DNA from: Pokkaliibacter sp046614695
GTDB lineage: Bacteria > Pseudomonadota > Gammaproteobacteria > Pseudomonadales > Balneatricaceae
Assembly (NCBI RefSeq): GCF_046614695.1
Contig: NZ_JBKKHQ010000013.1
Span: forward strand, 62,001 to 126,000
Direction of reading: 5' to 3'
Length of the DNA: 64,000 bases
Shown here: positions 56,309 to 64,000 of the stretch, in pieces
How positions within the stretch are numbered: position 1 is the stretch's first letter
Layout: each line of letters starts with the position of its first letter
Translations under genes and position numbers: made by a program
Notes under the pieces: model-generated
The model's input: the letters and a program-made list of their open reading frames with translations, nothing else
Told to the model about the DNA's origin: nothing
The model's database searches: none

Positions 56309-59287
56309 ATGTTTAGAAATACGCCACTGACGCAACGCTCCCACAGCCTGGCACCCCACGACCGGGTGCCGATGGCAGAGGACTCGAAAAAGAAACATAA
56401 GGACGATCTGGCGCTGATCAAAAAACAGGGCCAGCTCACCGCGCGTCTGGAAACCCTGGGCTCCCAGGTACAGCAGCCGGAAAGTCTGAATCTTGAGCAG
56501 AGCCTGCATCAGTCACTGGAGCGGCAATGGCGTCATGATCGCGGTGTGCAGCAGGACTGGCTGATGACCTCCTCTTTCGCCAAGAAACGCCGCAACGACT
56601 TGCTGAGTATCAGTGGCGGCCACCGCGCAGCAGGCCAGTACGGTCTTTCCATCGCTTCCGCCCAGGCGCTGAAGCGGGAAATTAACCGCAATATGAAGAT
56701 TTCCAACTCGGCGGACTCCGACTACCAGCGCGATGCGCCTTCGCAGGGGTTTCTGCAGCGCTGCAAGGACATTTACCTCGCCAAAGGCGGCAAGCCAGAC
56801 ACGCCGGTGCTGTTCGTGAACTCAGGCTACGGCGCGGCACGCATTCTGACGCAGATGTCCTCCCGCTATCTCGACAAGGGCAGTCTTGAGAGCCACCTGA
56901 GCAAGCATCTGCAGGAGCTGCAACCCGGCCTCTTTGCCCTGACCTTTGATTCCGAGCGCGCCCTGAAAGAGGCGACCAGCCTGTCCTACACCAACGGCTC
57001 GACGCCCTCGTCCTACACCGCCATGTCGCGTCTTTACCCGGCGCGCGGCAAGATTATCGACAACCCGAAGGTGGATAATCTCAAGCTGATCAGTGCCATT
57101 CGCGGCACCCCCGGTGACAGCGTCATCGAGCGCCTGCGGGACATGCCGCCGGATCATGCCCTCGCCGCCATGAGCAACACCGCCGCGTCCCTGATCGAAA
57201 GCCTGCTGGATGTGCTGGCGAAAAAAGGCGTGGATGTGGAAGAGAAGCACAACCCCTTGCTGCGCGAAGGTCTGGAAGGCTTGCATAACATCGCCGATAT
57301 TTTGCCCAGCCTGACCCATGACAGCACCAAGTTCACCAACGGCTATCAGGCCCTGATGGAAGAGCTACAGATCTGTATTGCCGCCGCTGACCCCTACGAT
57401 CTGGGGGATTTTCGCAAGGCTGCAAGCAAGATGCTGGCCGCCGACAAGCTGCCGCCCTCGATTCCCCGGCCAAAGATGCACCTGATGACCTCAGGCATGG
57501 GTTCGCTGTCCATGGCCCACGATCTGGCCGCCATCATGACCGGCAACCCCAATGTCGAGAAAGCCTATACCCGCCGCCACGGCGAGACGCCGGTGTATTT
57601 CGAGGTCAATCACATCCGCGAAGCCAACAATATCCGCTCCAAGGATGCCGATACCCTGTTCGCCACCCTGAACCACTCTCTGCCCGGCGGCACCGGTCAG
57701 CATCAGCAGGGCTGGAACGTGGACTCGGTGATTGCCGCCACCGACAAGCGCCTCGACCAGATGGACCGCAGTGATCCGCCGCTGGTGCTGATTCTGGATG
57801 CCACCGTCGAGAAGCGTGGCGATATGGAAAAACTCATGAGCCACTTCGCCCGGGATATCGAAAAGGGCGACCTGCGCATGGTCATCTGCAAGAGCTATCA
57901 GAAGTACGCCAACCTCTGTTCCGCCAAGGTGATGGCCGGTGGCATTGCCATTGTTTCCAAGGAAGGCAAAACCCTCGACAAGGCCCAGGACCACCTGCGC
58001 AACATCGAGAAGCAGATCGGCTGGATCAATAACGATGAGGTGCCGCTGCTGGTACACATGCTCAACAACCGTGAGCAGGAATTCCAGCTGCTGGACCATG
58101 CGGTCGCCAATACCAACTTTGTCGCCGATACCTTTTTCAACGGCCAGAACGGCCACGCGACCCTCGACAGTTTCGAGCGCCACGTGCCCTTCAGCCTGCA
58201 CCGTGAAGGCAAGGAGCGTAACCACCGCTTTGATTTCCATCTCGGTGAGAAAGACGATCACGTGAATTACCAGCGCACGGGCCATCTGCCCAAGGACACC
58301 ATTCGCGGCCGCGACAGCTTTGCCTTCGCCAATACCACCACCGTCAATATTCCCATGGGCAATCATGAGAAAGGCACGCGCCTGTCTTACGGCCACGAAA
58401 GCCAGGCCGAGCTGACCGAACGCTTCTATATGCCAAGCCTGCTGATGCACGAGCAGGGCAGCCGCTGGAGCCCACGCCAGGGCGCGCAGCTGGTACAGCA
58501 ACTGGTCGATAACGCCCTGCGCGGTGTGAAAGTCCCGCCCACGGCAACACTGGCGCAGAAGCTTCAGGCCATTTACCAGCGTGAAATTCCGCCCATGCCG
58601 GATGAGGTGCGTCTGAACGGCAGCGCCGAGCAGCAGCGCCACTGGCGCGAGCGCGATGGCAACTTCAGCAAGACCCTGTGTGAAGTGGCCTCGGTGCTGA
58701 TTCACCAGTCCGAGCAGATTCGCCGCTCCACCGACTTTAAGGACTGTAGCGGCGGCCCGGACCGGGATGTGCTCGATAACCTGCTGGAGCAGGTGATTCA
58801 GTCCGGCATGCCCGGCATTTCCTTCGCCGGCCGCGCCAATATCCTGGCGTTGCAAACCCACTTCTGTCTGGCGGACATGCAAAACCCGGATTCGCCGGAA
58901 GCGGCCCGCGCCACGCAGCGACTGGTCTCTGCCGCCCAGCGTTTTCCCAACATGCCGATGAATGCCAGCTACCTGCGGGATATTCCCGACAAGATTTTCG
59001 AGAACGCCACCGACCGTGAAAAAGCCCAGATGCTGCGGACCTTCTTCACGCCACTGGACTCCAAATCACGCCTCGGCATGATCGATTACCTGATCGACTA
59101 CAAGCAGCTGAAAAAGGCCGAGGCCTGTATCGAGTATTACGAGCACAACCTCAGCGATGCGCCACTGGAGGCCGCCAACTATCTGCCCGGCTACGGTAAA
59201 CCCGGCACCGGCCCACGGCCCATGACCGATGCGCAGGTGGAACGTTTGCGCGGTGACCTGATGCGCCAGCGTCTGGACCTGCGTTAA
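56309..59287 (+). CDS. Array paralogue 6: PLP-like large protein
   Basis: 992 residues, the shortest full member, starting 12 bp after paralogue 5. It is closest to paralogues 1 and 4 by eye: RQWRHDRGVQQDWLMTSSFA, GGHRAAGQYGLSIASAQ, NGSTPSSYTAM, TSGMGSL, Asp in LILDATVEKRGD, Lys532 in CKSYQKYANLC with KVMAGG, Arg in TRLSYGHESQAEL, and QSGMPGISFAGR. Unlike most members it lacks an acidic tail and ends RQRLDLR. The N-terminus (MFRNTPLTQRSHSLAPHDRV) is polar and basic without a signal peptide. It shares the LTHDSTKFTNGYQALMEEL block that precedes the SGM motif in all members. Confidence 0.8.
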   Translation: MFRNTPLTQRSHSLAPHDRVPMAEDSKKKHKDDLALIKKQGQLTARLETLGSQVQQPESLNLEQSLHQSLERQWRHDRGVQQDWLMTSSFAKKRRNDLLSISGGHRAAGQYGLSIASAQALKREINRNMKISNSADSDYQRDAPSQGFLQRCKDIYLAKGGKPDTPVLFVNSGYGAARILTQMSSRYLDKGSLESHLSKHLQELQPGLFALTFDSERALKEATSLSYTNGSTPSSYTAMSRLYPARGKIIDNPKVDNLKLISAIRGTPGDSVIERLRDMPPDHALAAMSNTAASLIESLLDVLAKKGVDVEEKHNPLLREGLEGLHNIADILPSLTHDSTKFTNGYQALMEELQICIAAADPYDLGDFRKAASKMLAADKLPPSIPRPKMHLMTSGMGSLSMAHDLAAIMTGNPNVEKAYTRRHGETPVYFEVNHIREANNIRSKDADTLFATLNHSLPGGTGQHQQGWNVDSVIAATDKRLDQMDRSDPPLVLILDATVEKRGDMEKLMSHFARDIEKGDLRMVICKSYQKYANLCSAKVMAGGIAIVSKEGKTLDKAQDHLRNIEKQIGWINNDEVPLLVHMLNNREQEFQLLDHAVANTNFVADTFFNGQNGHATLDSFERHVPFSLHREGKERNHRFDFHLGEKDDHVNYQRTGHLPKDTIRGRDSFAFANTTTVNIPMGNHEKGTRLSYGHESQAELTERFYMPSLLMHEQGSRWSPRQGAQLVQQLVDNALRGVKVPPTATLAQKLQAIYQREIPPMPDEVRLNGSAEQQRHWRERDGNFSKTLCEVASVLIHQSEQIRRSTDFKDCSGGPDRDVLDNLLEQVIQSGMPGISFAGRANILALQTHFCLADMQNPDSPEAARATQRLVSAAQRFPNMPMNASYLRDIPDKIFENATDREKAQMLRTFFTPLDSKSRLGMIDYLIDYKQLKKAEACIEYYEHNLSDAPLEAANYLPGYGKPGTGPRPMTDAQVERLRGDLMRQRLDLR

Positions 59288-59331
59288 GCGCAGGCTTAGG
59301 GCACGCAAGAGAATACGAAAGAGACAAAGAC

Positions 59332-62300
59332 ATGATTGATCACCTGCGCCGCAGCGCTTCCTTTTCCCAGCTCAACCTGCACGCCACCGCAACGCAGGAG
59401 AAAGCAACGGACACCCCGCCCCGCCGTCCCCAGGATGACGAGTCACTGGTGCGTGAGCGCCAGCAACTGGAAGCGCGTTTTGCTCAGGTGGCACTGCCCG
59501 GACAGGCCCAGCCCCTGACCGCACGACTGCGCCAGCTGATGGAGCAGCACCGCCGTCATGATCGGGCCTGGCAGCAGGACTGGGTGGGCAGCCAGTCCCA
59601 CTCCAATGCGCGTCGTGAACATCTGCAGAGTCTGCCGGGCGGCCACCGTCTGGCGGCGCAATACGGTTTTACCTTTGCGCTGGCCGATACCAATGACAGC
59701 TGGCGCACCCAGCACTCGCTGGAGATCAAGCACCCGACGGATTCCCACTATCTGCGGGATATGCCCTCGCGGGACTTTACCGAGAAGTGCAAGCAGCTCT
59801 ACAAAAAGCAGGTGCCCTACAGCATCAACTCACCGATGTTTGTGAACAGCCGCGCCACGGCGCTGCAGATTCTGGAACAGATGCCCATGACGCAACTGAT
59901 GGGCAAGAGCACCGATGAGCACATGGCGAATCACTGTAGAGAGCTGGCACCCGGCGTCTTCGCGCTGGAGTTTGACTATGACTCCATCGCCGCCAAGGCC
60001 GAGAAGCAGTCGATCCATATGGGCGGCACCCCCTCGGCCTATCAGGTACTCGCGGCGCTGCAGCCAGAAGGCAAGCCCTGGGCTGCCGACCCCGGTATTG
60101 ATAACACCTCGACCCTGAATCGCCTGCGGGGTCTGACTGCGACCGCCCCCGGCGCAGCAGCCACCGTAAACAGCACTGCGGCCATCAGCCATAGCCTTAG
60201 GCAGATTCCGGCCAATCATGGACTGGCCGCCATGGGCCATACCGCCGCTGCGCTGATGGATACCCTGCTCAGTCAGTTGGCTAACACACCGCTGAGCGAG
60301 CACCAGCAACATGACCCGCTGCTGGCCGAAGGCCTGAAAGGGCTGGAAGCCATCGCCGGCACCCTGCCGACCCTGACCCATGACTCCCAGCGCTTCAGCA
60401 CCGGCTATCGTGCCCTGATGGAAGAGCTGCACCTGTGTCTGGCCGCCAGCAAGCCTTATAGCCTGGAGGATTTTCGTGCAGCCTCCCGCGCCCTGCTGGC
60501 CCCTCAGGCCTTACCCGCCAGTGTGCCCCAGCCGCAGATGCATCTGATGACCTCCGGCATGGGTGCCCTCAATGCCGGGCTTGAGCTGGCCTGCCAGCTG
60601 ACCGGCAGCAGCGAGATCAAGGATCTGGAGAGCGAGGCCACCGGCTTGACCCCGACCTACTATGAAATGAAATACCTGCGGGAAAATGCCGAGATCAGTA
60701 ACAAGGGCCAGAATGCCTTCTTTGCCTCTCTCAATCACAGCTTGCCGGGTGGCCTTGGCGGCACGCCGCAGGGCTGGAATGTGAACTCCGTCATCAGCGC
60801 GCTGGATCATCAGCTCAAGGCGCGAACGGATACCGGCAAGCCTGCCGTGCTGGTTTTGGATGCCACCGTTGAGAAGCGCGATGACATGCAAAAGCTGATG
60901 TCTCACTTCGCCCCGAAGATCGCCAGTGGCGAGCTGCGCATGGTGGTGTGCAAGAGCTATCAGAAGTACGCCAACCTCAGCGCTGCCAAAGTGATGGCCG
61001 GTGGTATCGGGCTGGTCAGTGTCGAGGATGAGGCCGGTAAGCGCGGCCAGCAGTCCCTGAACGAGCTGGAAGCCGATATCAACTGGATGCAGAACGACGA
61101 ATCCCAGCTGATGGTGCACATGCTCAGGCACCGCGACCGGGAAATGGCGATGCTGGATCAGGCGGTCGCTAACTCCGAGCGCATCAACCAGCGCTTTTTC
61201 CACGGCGAGGAAGGTCACGCCACGCTGGAAGCCAAGGATGCCCACCTGCCCTTTATCGGCTTTGATGCCAGAAGCGGCAGCCGCCACACCTTTACCCATT
61301 CCCTTGGCCGCTCGCCGGAAAACTACAGCCGCTCGCGCACCAGCCAGCTGCCGATGGATCAGATTGTCAGCCGCGACAGCTTTGGGTTCTCCAACACCAC
61401 CTTAGCCTTTATTCCCATGACCGGCGGCGGCAAAAGCTGCCGTATTTCCGTGGGGCACGACACGCCAGCGGAAATGACCGAACGTTTCTGGATGGCCAGC
61501 CGCCTGATGCACAGCGACGGCAGCCAGTGGGATATCGGCAAGGCCGATGCCCTGATCCGCGATATGGTGAAGGAAGCCCTGCCGGTGAATGCGCCGCCCA
61601 ATCAGAGTCTGGCGCAGAAGCTGGCGCTGATTGCCAAGAGCGAACAACCGAAAATCAGTGATGCCGATCGCCTGACGACCGACCCCCTGATCCTGCGCCA
61701 GCAGCAGGAGGCCCAACAGCCGACCGACCTGACCATCAGCAAGATCGCCTCGGTAATGCTGCACCTCTCCAACCAGATTCTGGAGCACGCCAGCATGACC
61801 CGTCTGCGTGGCGGCGTTGACCGTCCGGTGATGGATGCCCTGCTGGATGCCATGATCGATTCGGGCATGCCGGGGGTCTCCCAGGCAACGCGATCCTCCA
61901 TCCTGCAGCTCAAGGCACGGCTGTGTGAATCGGACATGTGGGGCAAGCTCGATAACCCCCGCACCTTCGAGGCGCTGCAGGATCTGACCGATGCCGTTAG
62001 GCGTATGCCGGGCGTACCCATCAGCAGTGATTATCTGGAACGCATCCCGGATGAACTTTTCGCCAAGGCCAGCCACTCACAGCAGCAGGACATACTTGAT
62101 GAGCTCTTTAATCCGCTGGACAGCGAGAGCCGCTCGGCGATGATTCATCGCATTCTTGATTCCTATGACCTGCACAAGTCAGCGGCCTGCATCAAGCGTC
62201 TGGAGCAGCAACTCGACCGTTTCCCCGGCAAGGACAGCCAACTGCTGGAACCCGCCAATCTGTCGCGCCCCACGGGCGGACCGGATCGCGGCCCGCAGAC

Positions 62301-62436
62301 CTTACAGGCGGCCACCGAACAGGCCCTGAAAGAGCGGCTGCTCAAGCAGCGCACCGAGTGGAAAAAAGAGAAAGGCGACCTCGACAGTCGCAGCCCCTCG
62401 AGGGCGGGCGACAGTGATGCCATGTCGATTGACTGA
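59332..62436 (+). CDS. Array paralogue 7: PLP-like large protein
   Basis: 1034 residues, 44 bp after paralogue 6, with AAAGAGA before the ATG. Motifs: RRHDRAWQQDWVGSQSHS, GGHRLAAQYGFTFALAD, MGGTPSAYQVL, TSGMGALNAG, Asp in LVLDATVEKRDD, Lys545 in CKSYQKYANLS with KVMAGG, Arg in CRISVGHDTPAEM and DSGMPGVSQATR. The R-I-S-V-G-H-D segment is the closest in the array to the R-[LI]-S-V-G-x-E signature of Cys/Met PLP enzymes. The start MIDHLRRSASFSQLNLHATA is a Ser- and His-rich amphipathic segment, and the tail (DLDSRSPSRAGDSDAMSID) is Ser/Asp-rich. No signal peptide. Confidence 0.8.
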   Translation: MIDHLRRSASFSQLNLHATATQEKATDTPPRRPQDDESLVRERQQLEARFAQVALPGQAQPLTARLRQLMEQHRRHDRAWQQDWVGSQSHSNARREHLQSLPGGHRLAAQYGFTFALADTNDSWRTQHSLEIKHPTDSHYLRDMPSRDFTEKCKQLYKKQVPYSINSPMFVNSRATALQILEQMPMTQLMGKSTDEHMANHCRELAPGVFALEFDYDSIAAKAEKQSIHMGGTPSAYQVLAALQPEGKPWAADPGIDNTSTLNRLRGLTATAPGAAATVNSTAAISHSLRQIPANHGLAAMGHTAAALMDTLLSQLANTPLSEHQQHDPLLAEGLKGLEAIAGTLPTLTHDSQRFSTGYRALMEELHLCLAASKPYSLEDFRAASRALLAPQALPASVPQPQMHLMTSGMGALNAGLELACQLTGSSEIKDLESEATGLTPTYYEMKYLRENAEISNKGQNAFFASLNHSLPGGLGGTPQGWNVNSVISALDHQLKARTDTGKPAVLVLDATVEKRDDMQKLMSHFAPKIASGELRMVVCKSYQKYANLSAAKVMAGGIGLVSVEDEAGKRGQQSLNELEADINWMQNDESQLMVHMLRHRDREMAMLDQAVANSERINQRFFHGEEGHATLEAKDAHLPFIGFDARSGSRHTFTHSLGRSPENYSRSRTSQLPMDQIVSRDSFGFSNTTLAFIPMTGGGKSCRISVGHDTPAEMTERFWMASRLMHSDGSQWDIGKADALIRDMVKEALPVNAPPNQSLAQKLALIAKSEQPKISDADRLTTDPLILRQQQEAQQPTDLTISKIASVMLHLSNQILEHASMTRLRGGVDRPVMDALLDAMIDSGMPGVSQATRSSILQLKARLCESDMWGKLDNPRTFEALQDLTDAVRRMPGVPISSDYLERIPDELFAKASHSQQQDILDELFNPLDSESRSAMIHRILDSYDLHKSAACIKRLEQQLDRFPGKDSQLLEPANLSRPTGGPDRGPQTLQAATEQALKERLLKQRTEWKKEKGDLDSRSPSRAGDSDAMSID

Positions 62437-62523
62437 TCGGCAGGCAACACCTGCATCGCCCGATGCCGCACTCGCTAGTGACCCAACAGTGAACAGCACC
62501 ACCCATTAATCACCGGAAGCCCC

Positions 62524-64000
62524 ATGATCAGATCGCTGACCCATTTCCACTCCAGCCCCAATCTGGCGCTGGATGCAGAACGCGCCCGCGAACATCAGGC
62601 CGCCACGCCGGCTACCGCCCGTGACGACAGCGCTATCGGCGAGCAGCGTTTGCACCTGCAGGACCGTCTGCATGTGCTGACCCAGCAGGCGCAGCGCCAT
62701 GGCGGGGCACAACCGCTGCGTCAGCAACTGCATCAGGAACTGGACCGCCTCTGGCGCTTCGAGCGTACCGGCCGTCAGGACTGGGCCTCGGAAACCCCCT
62801 ATGCCCAGAAACGCCGCTCCGAACTGAGCAGCATCCCCGGTGCCGAGCATATCGCCGCCCAGTATGGTCTGAGCTTTGCCAAACCCCAGCAGCATGAGCC
62901 GGAGCTGCAGCGCCATCCGCGCATGGATAACCCCGGCGACTCCTTCTATCAGCGTGATAACACCGCGGAAAGCGTGACGCAGCGCATGGAGTTTCTCTAT
63001 CGCCAGAAGCACGGCAAAACCCACTACCCGCTGCTGTTTGTGAATTCGCCCTATGTGGCCGAGAAGATTCTTGGCCATCTGGAAGGCTCCCGTCATATTC
63101 AGGGCGGCGATGTGGAGCAGCACCTGCAACAGCATCTCAAGCCCCTGCAACCCGGCGTTTATGCCCTGGAAATGCTGTCCGACACCGCCAAAGAACATGC
63201 CGAACCGCTGGCCCATATTTACGGCGCGACCCCCAGCTCCTATGCGGTGATGAACGGCATGCAGGGGCCGCTCAAGGCCATCAGCTACGATGCCCGCATT
63301 AATAACGGCACGCTCCTCAGCGCCCTGCGCGGCAATAACGATGGCAGCAGTATCGTCGCGCGGCTGCGGGCAATTCCGGAGGATCACGGCGCCAAGGCCA
63401 TGGCCGATACCGCCGCCAGCCTGATCGAGACTTTCCTGCAGACGGTCGCCAGCACCGGCCTCACCGAGCAGGATCGCCATAACCCGATTCTCGCCAATGG
63501 CTTGAAAGCCCTGCACGCGGTGGCCGACAGCCTGCCAAGCCTGAGCCATGACTCAAACCGCTTTAGCAGCGGCTATCAGGCCATGTTTGAAGAACTGCAG
63601 GTCTGCCTGAGTGCGCTGCAGCCTTATGATCTCGATGATTTTCGCGCCGCGGCCAGCCAGATGATGGCCCCGGCACAGCTGCCCGCGCATGTGCGCCAGC
63701 CCAGTGTGCACCTGATGAGTTCGGGCATGGCCTCGCTGGCGCTGGCCCATGATATTGCCGACACCCTGACCGGCAGCAACCGCGTTGAACTCCTGACCCA
63801 CCCCAAGCATGGCCAGACCCCGCTTTACTTTGAGGTTAAGGATGTCCGTCATTTCAATCAGGTCGAGGAGTATCAGGCCCCCACCCTGTTCGCCACCCTC
63901 AACCACAGTCAGCCCGGCGGGCTGGATTCCCACAAGAAAGGCTGGAATGTCGACTCCATCATTGAAGCCATGCAGGAGCGGCTGGCCCAACATCCGCAAG
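62524..64000 (+). CDS. Array paralogue 8, cut by window end
   Basis: Starts 87 bp after paralogue 7 with GGAAG before the ATG; the first 492 codons are present without a stop, then the window ends. Translation begins MIRSLTHFHSSPNLALDAE and continues with LHLQDRLHVLTQQ, RLWRFERTGRQDWASETPYA, GAEHIAAQYGLSFA, PLLFVNSPYVAEKIL, YGATPSSYAVM, LSHDSNRFSSGYQAMFEEL, SSGMASLAL, YFEVKDV, ATLNHSQPGG and KGWNVDSIIEAM. These match paralogues 1-7 up to the segment just before the D-A-T motif, so the PLP-type Lys and Arg lie beyond the edge. SGMAS here is even nearer to the S-G-M-A-A of true Cys/Met PLP enzymes. The array therefore continues to the right. Confidence 0.8.
   Translation, partial: MIRSLTHFHSSPNLALDAERAREHQAATPATARDDSAIGEQRLHLQDRLHVLTQQAQRHGGAQPLRQQLHQELDRLWRFERTGRQDWASETPYAQKRRSELSSIPGAEHIAAQYGLSFAKPQQHEPELQRHPRMDNPGDSFYQRDNTAESVTQRMEFLYRQKHGKTHYPLLFVNSPYVAEKILGHLEGSRHIQGGDVEQHLQQHLKPLQPGVYALEMLSDTAKEHAEPLAHIYGATPSSYAVMNGMQGPLKAISYDARINNGTLLSALRGNNDGSSIVARLRAIPEDHGAKAMADTAASLIETFLQTVASTGLTEQDRHNPILANGLKALHAVADSLPSLSHDSNRFSSGYQAMFEELQVCLSALQPYDLDDFRAAASQMMAPAQLPAHVRQPSVHLMSSGMASLALAHDIADTLTGSNRVELLTHPKHGQTPLYFEVKDVRHFNQVEEYQAPTLFATLNHSQPGGLDSHKKGWNVDSIIEAMQERLAQHPQ

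Noticed and set aside
36619..64000. Rhs, haemagglutinin or transposon array explanation for the tandem genes
   Set aside because: No YD repeats, no filamentous repeats, no signal peptides, no terminal inverted repeats; motifs point to a soluble enzyme-like fold.

Overview
The window reads as chromosomal DNA of a GC-rich gammaproteobacterium, probably an Oceanospirillales-type marine or host-associated lineage. This rests on gene content: the three-gene N-acetylglutaminylglutamine amide (NAGGN) osmolyte cluster, a prlC-yheV pair, rlmF, a long E. coli-type argG, HDOD and HD-GYP signalling proteins and a short flagellin. The species cannot be fixed from the sequence alone. No tRNA, rRNA, CRISPR array or insertion sequence was recognised.

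Left part (1-21.8 kb): the 5' part of rlmF, two tandem HDOD paralogues, the NAGGN operon (asnO, ngg, M42 peptidase, minus strand), an AT-rich two-gene module that looks like an effector with a small exported partner (8.35-9.74 kb), then mostly housekeeping genes: gpt, a gamma-carbonic-anhydrase-like protein, prlC, yheV, a sodium:alanine symporter, an M24 aminopeptidase, a secreted lectin/glucanase-fold protein, a methyltransferase, a D-2-hydroxyacid dehydrogenase and a GNAT acetyltransferase.

Middle part (21.9-36.4 kb): an orphan short flagellin with a sigma-28-like promoter, a 736-residue protein resembling ShET2/OspD-type type III effectors, gamma-glutamyltransferase, a divergent HxlR regulator with an alcohol dehydrogenase and a GlcG/HbpS-like protein, small conserved genes, an AT-rich RloB/AAA15 pair that looks like a defence module, argG, a cytochrome b561 with a PepSY protein, and an exported M23 peptidase.

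Right part (36.6 kb to the edge): the most unusual region. Eight same-strand paralogues of about 990-1110 residues stand in a row, the last cut by the window end, interrupted once by a dCache-HAMP-GAF-HD-GYP sensor. I found no named family for the whole proteins. Each contains motifs that line up with the active site of fold-type I (Cys/Met metabolism) PLP enzymes: an S-G-M phosphate-cup motif, a D-A-T aspartate, S-[YF]-Q-K-[YF]-x-N followed by V-x-A-G (the Schiff-base lysine signature), and R-[LIF]-[SC]-x-G-[QH]-[ED] (the carboxylate-binding arginine). These are embedded in large conserved N- and C-terminal regions with divergent N-termini and acidic or proline-rich tails. An expanded family of PLP-fold proteins, possibly secreted effectors, is the main candidate for an undescribed system here.
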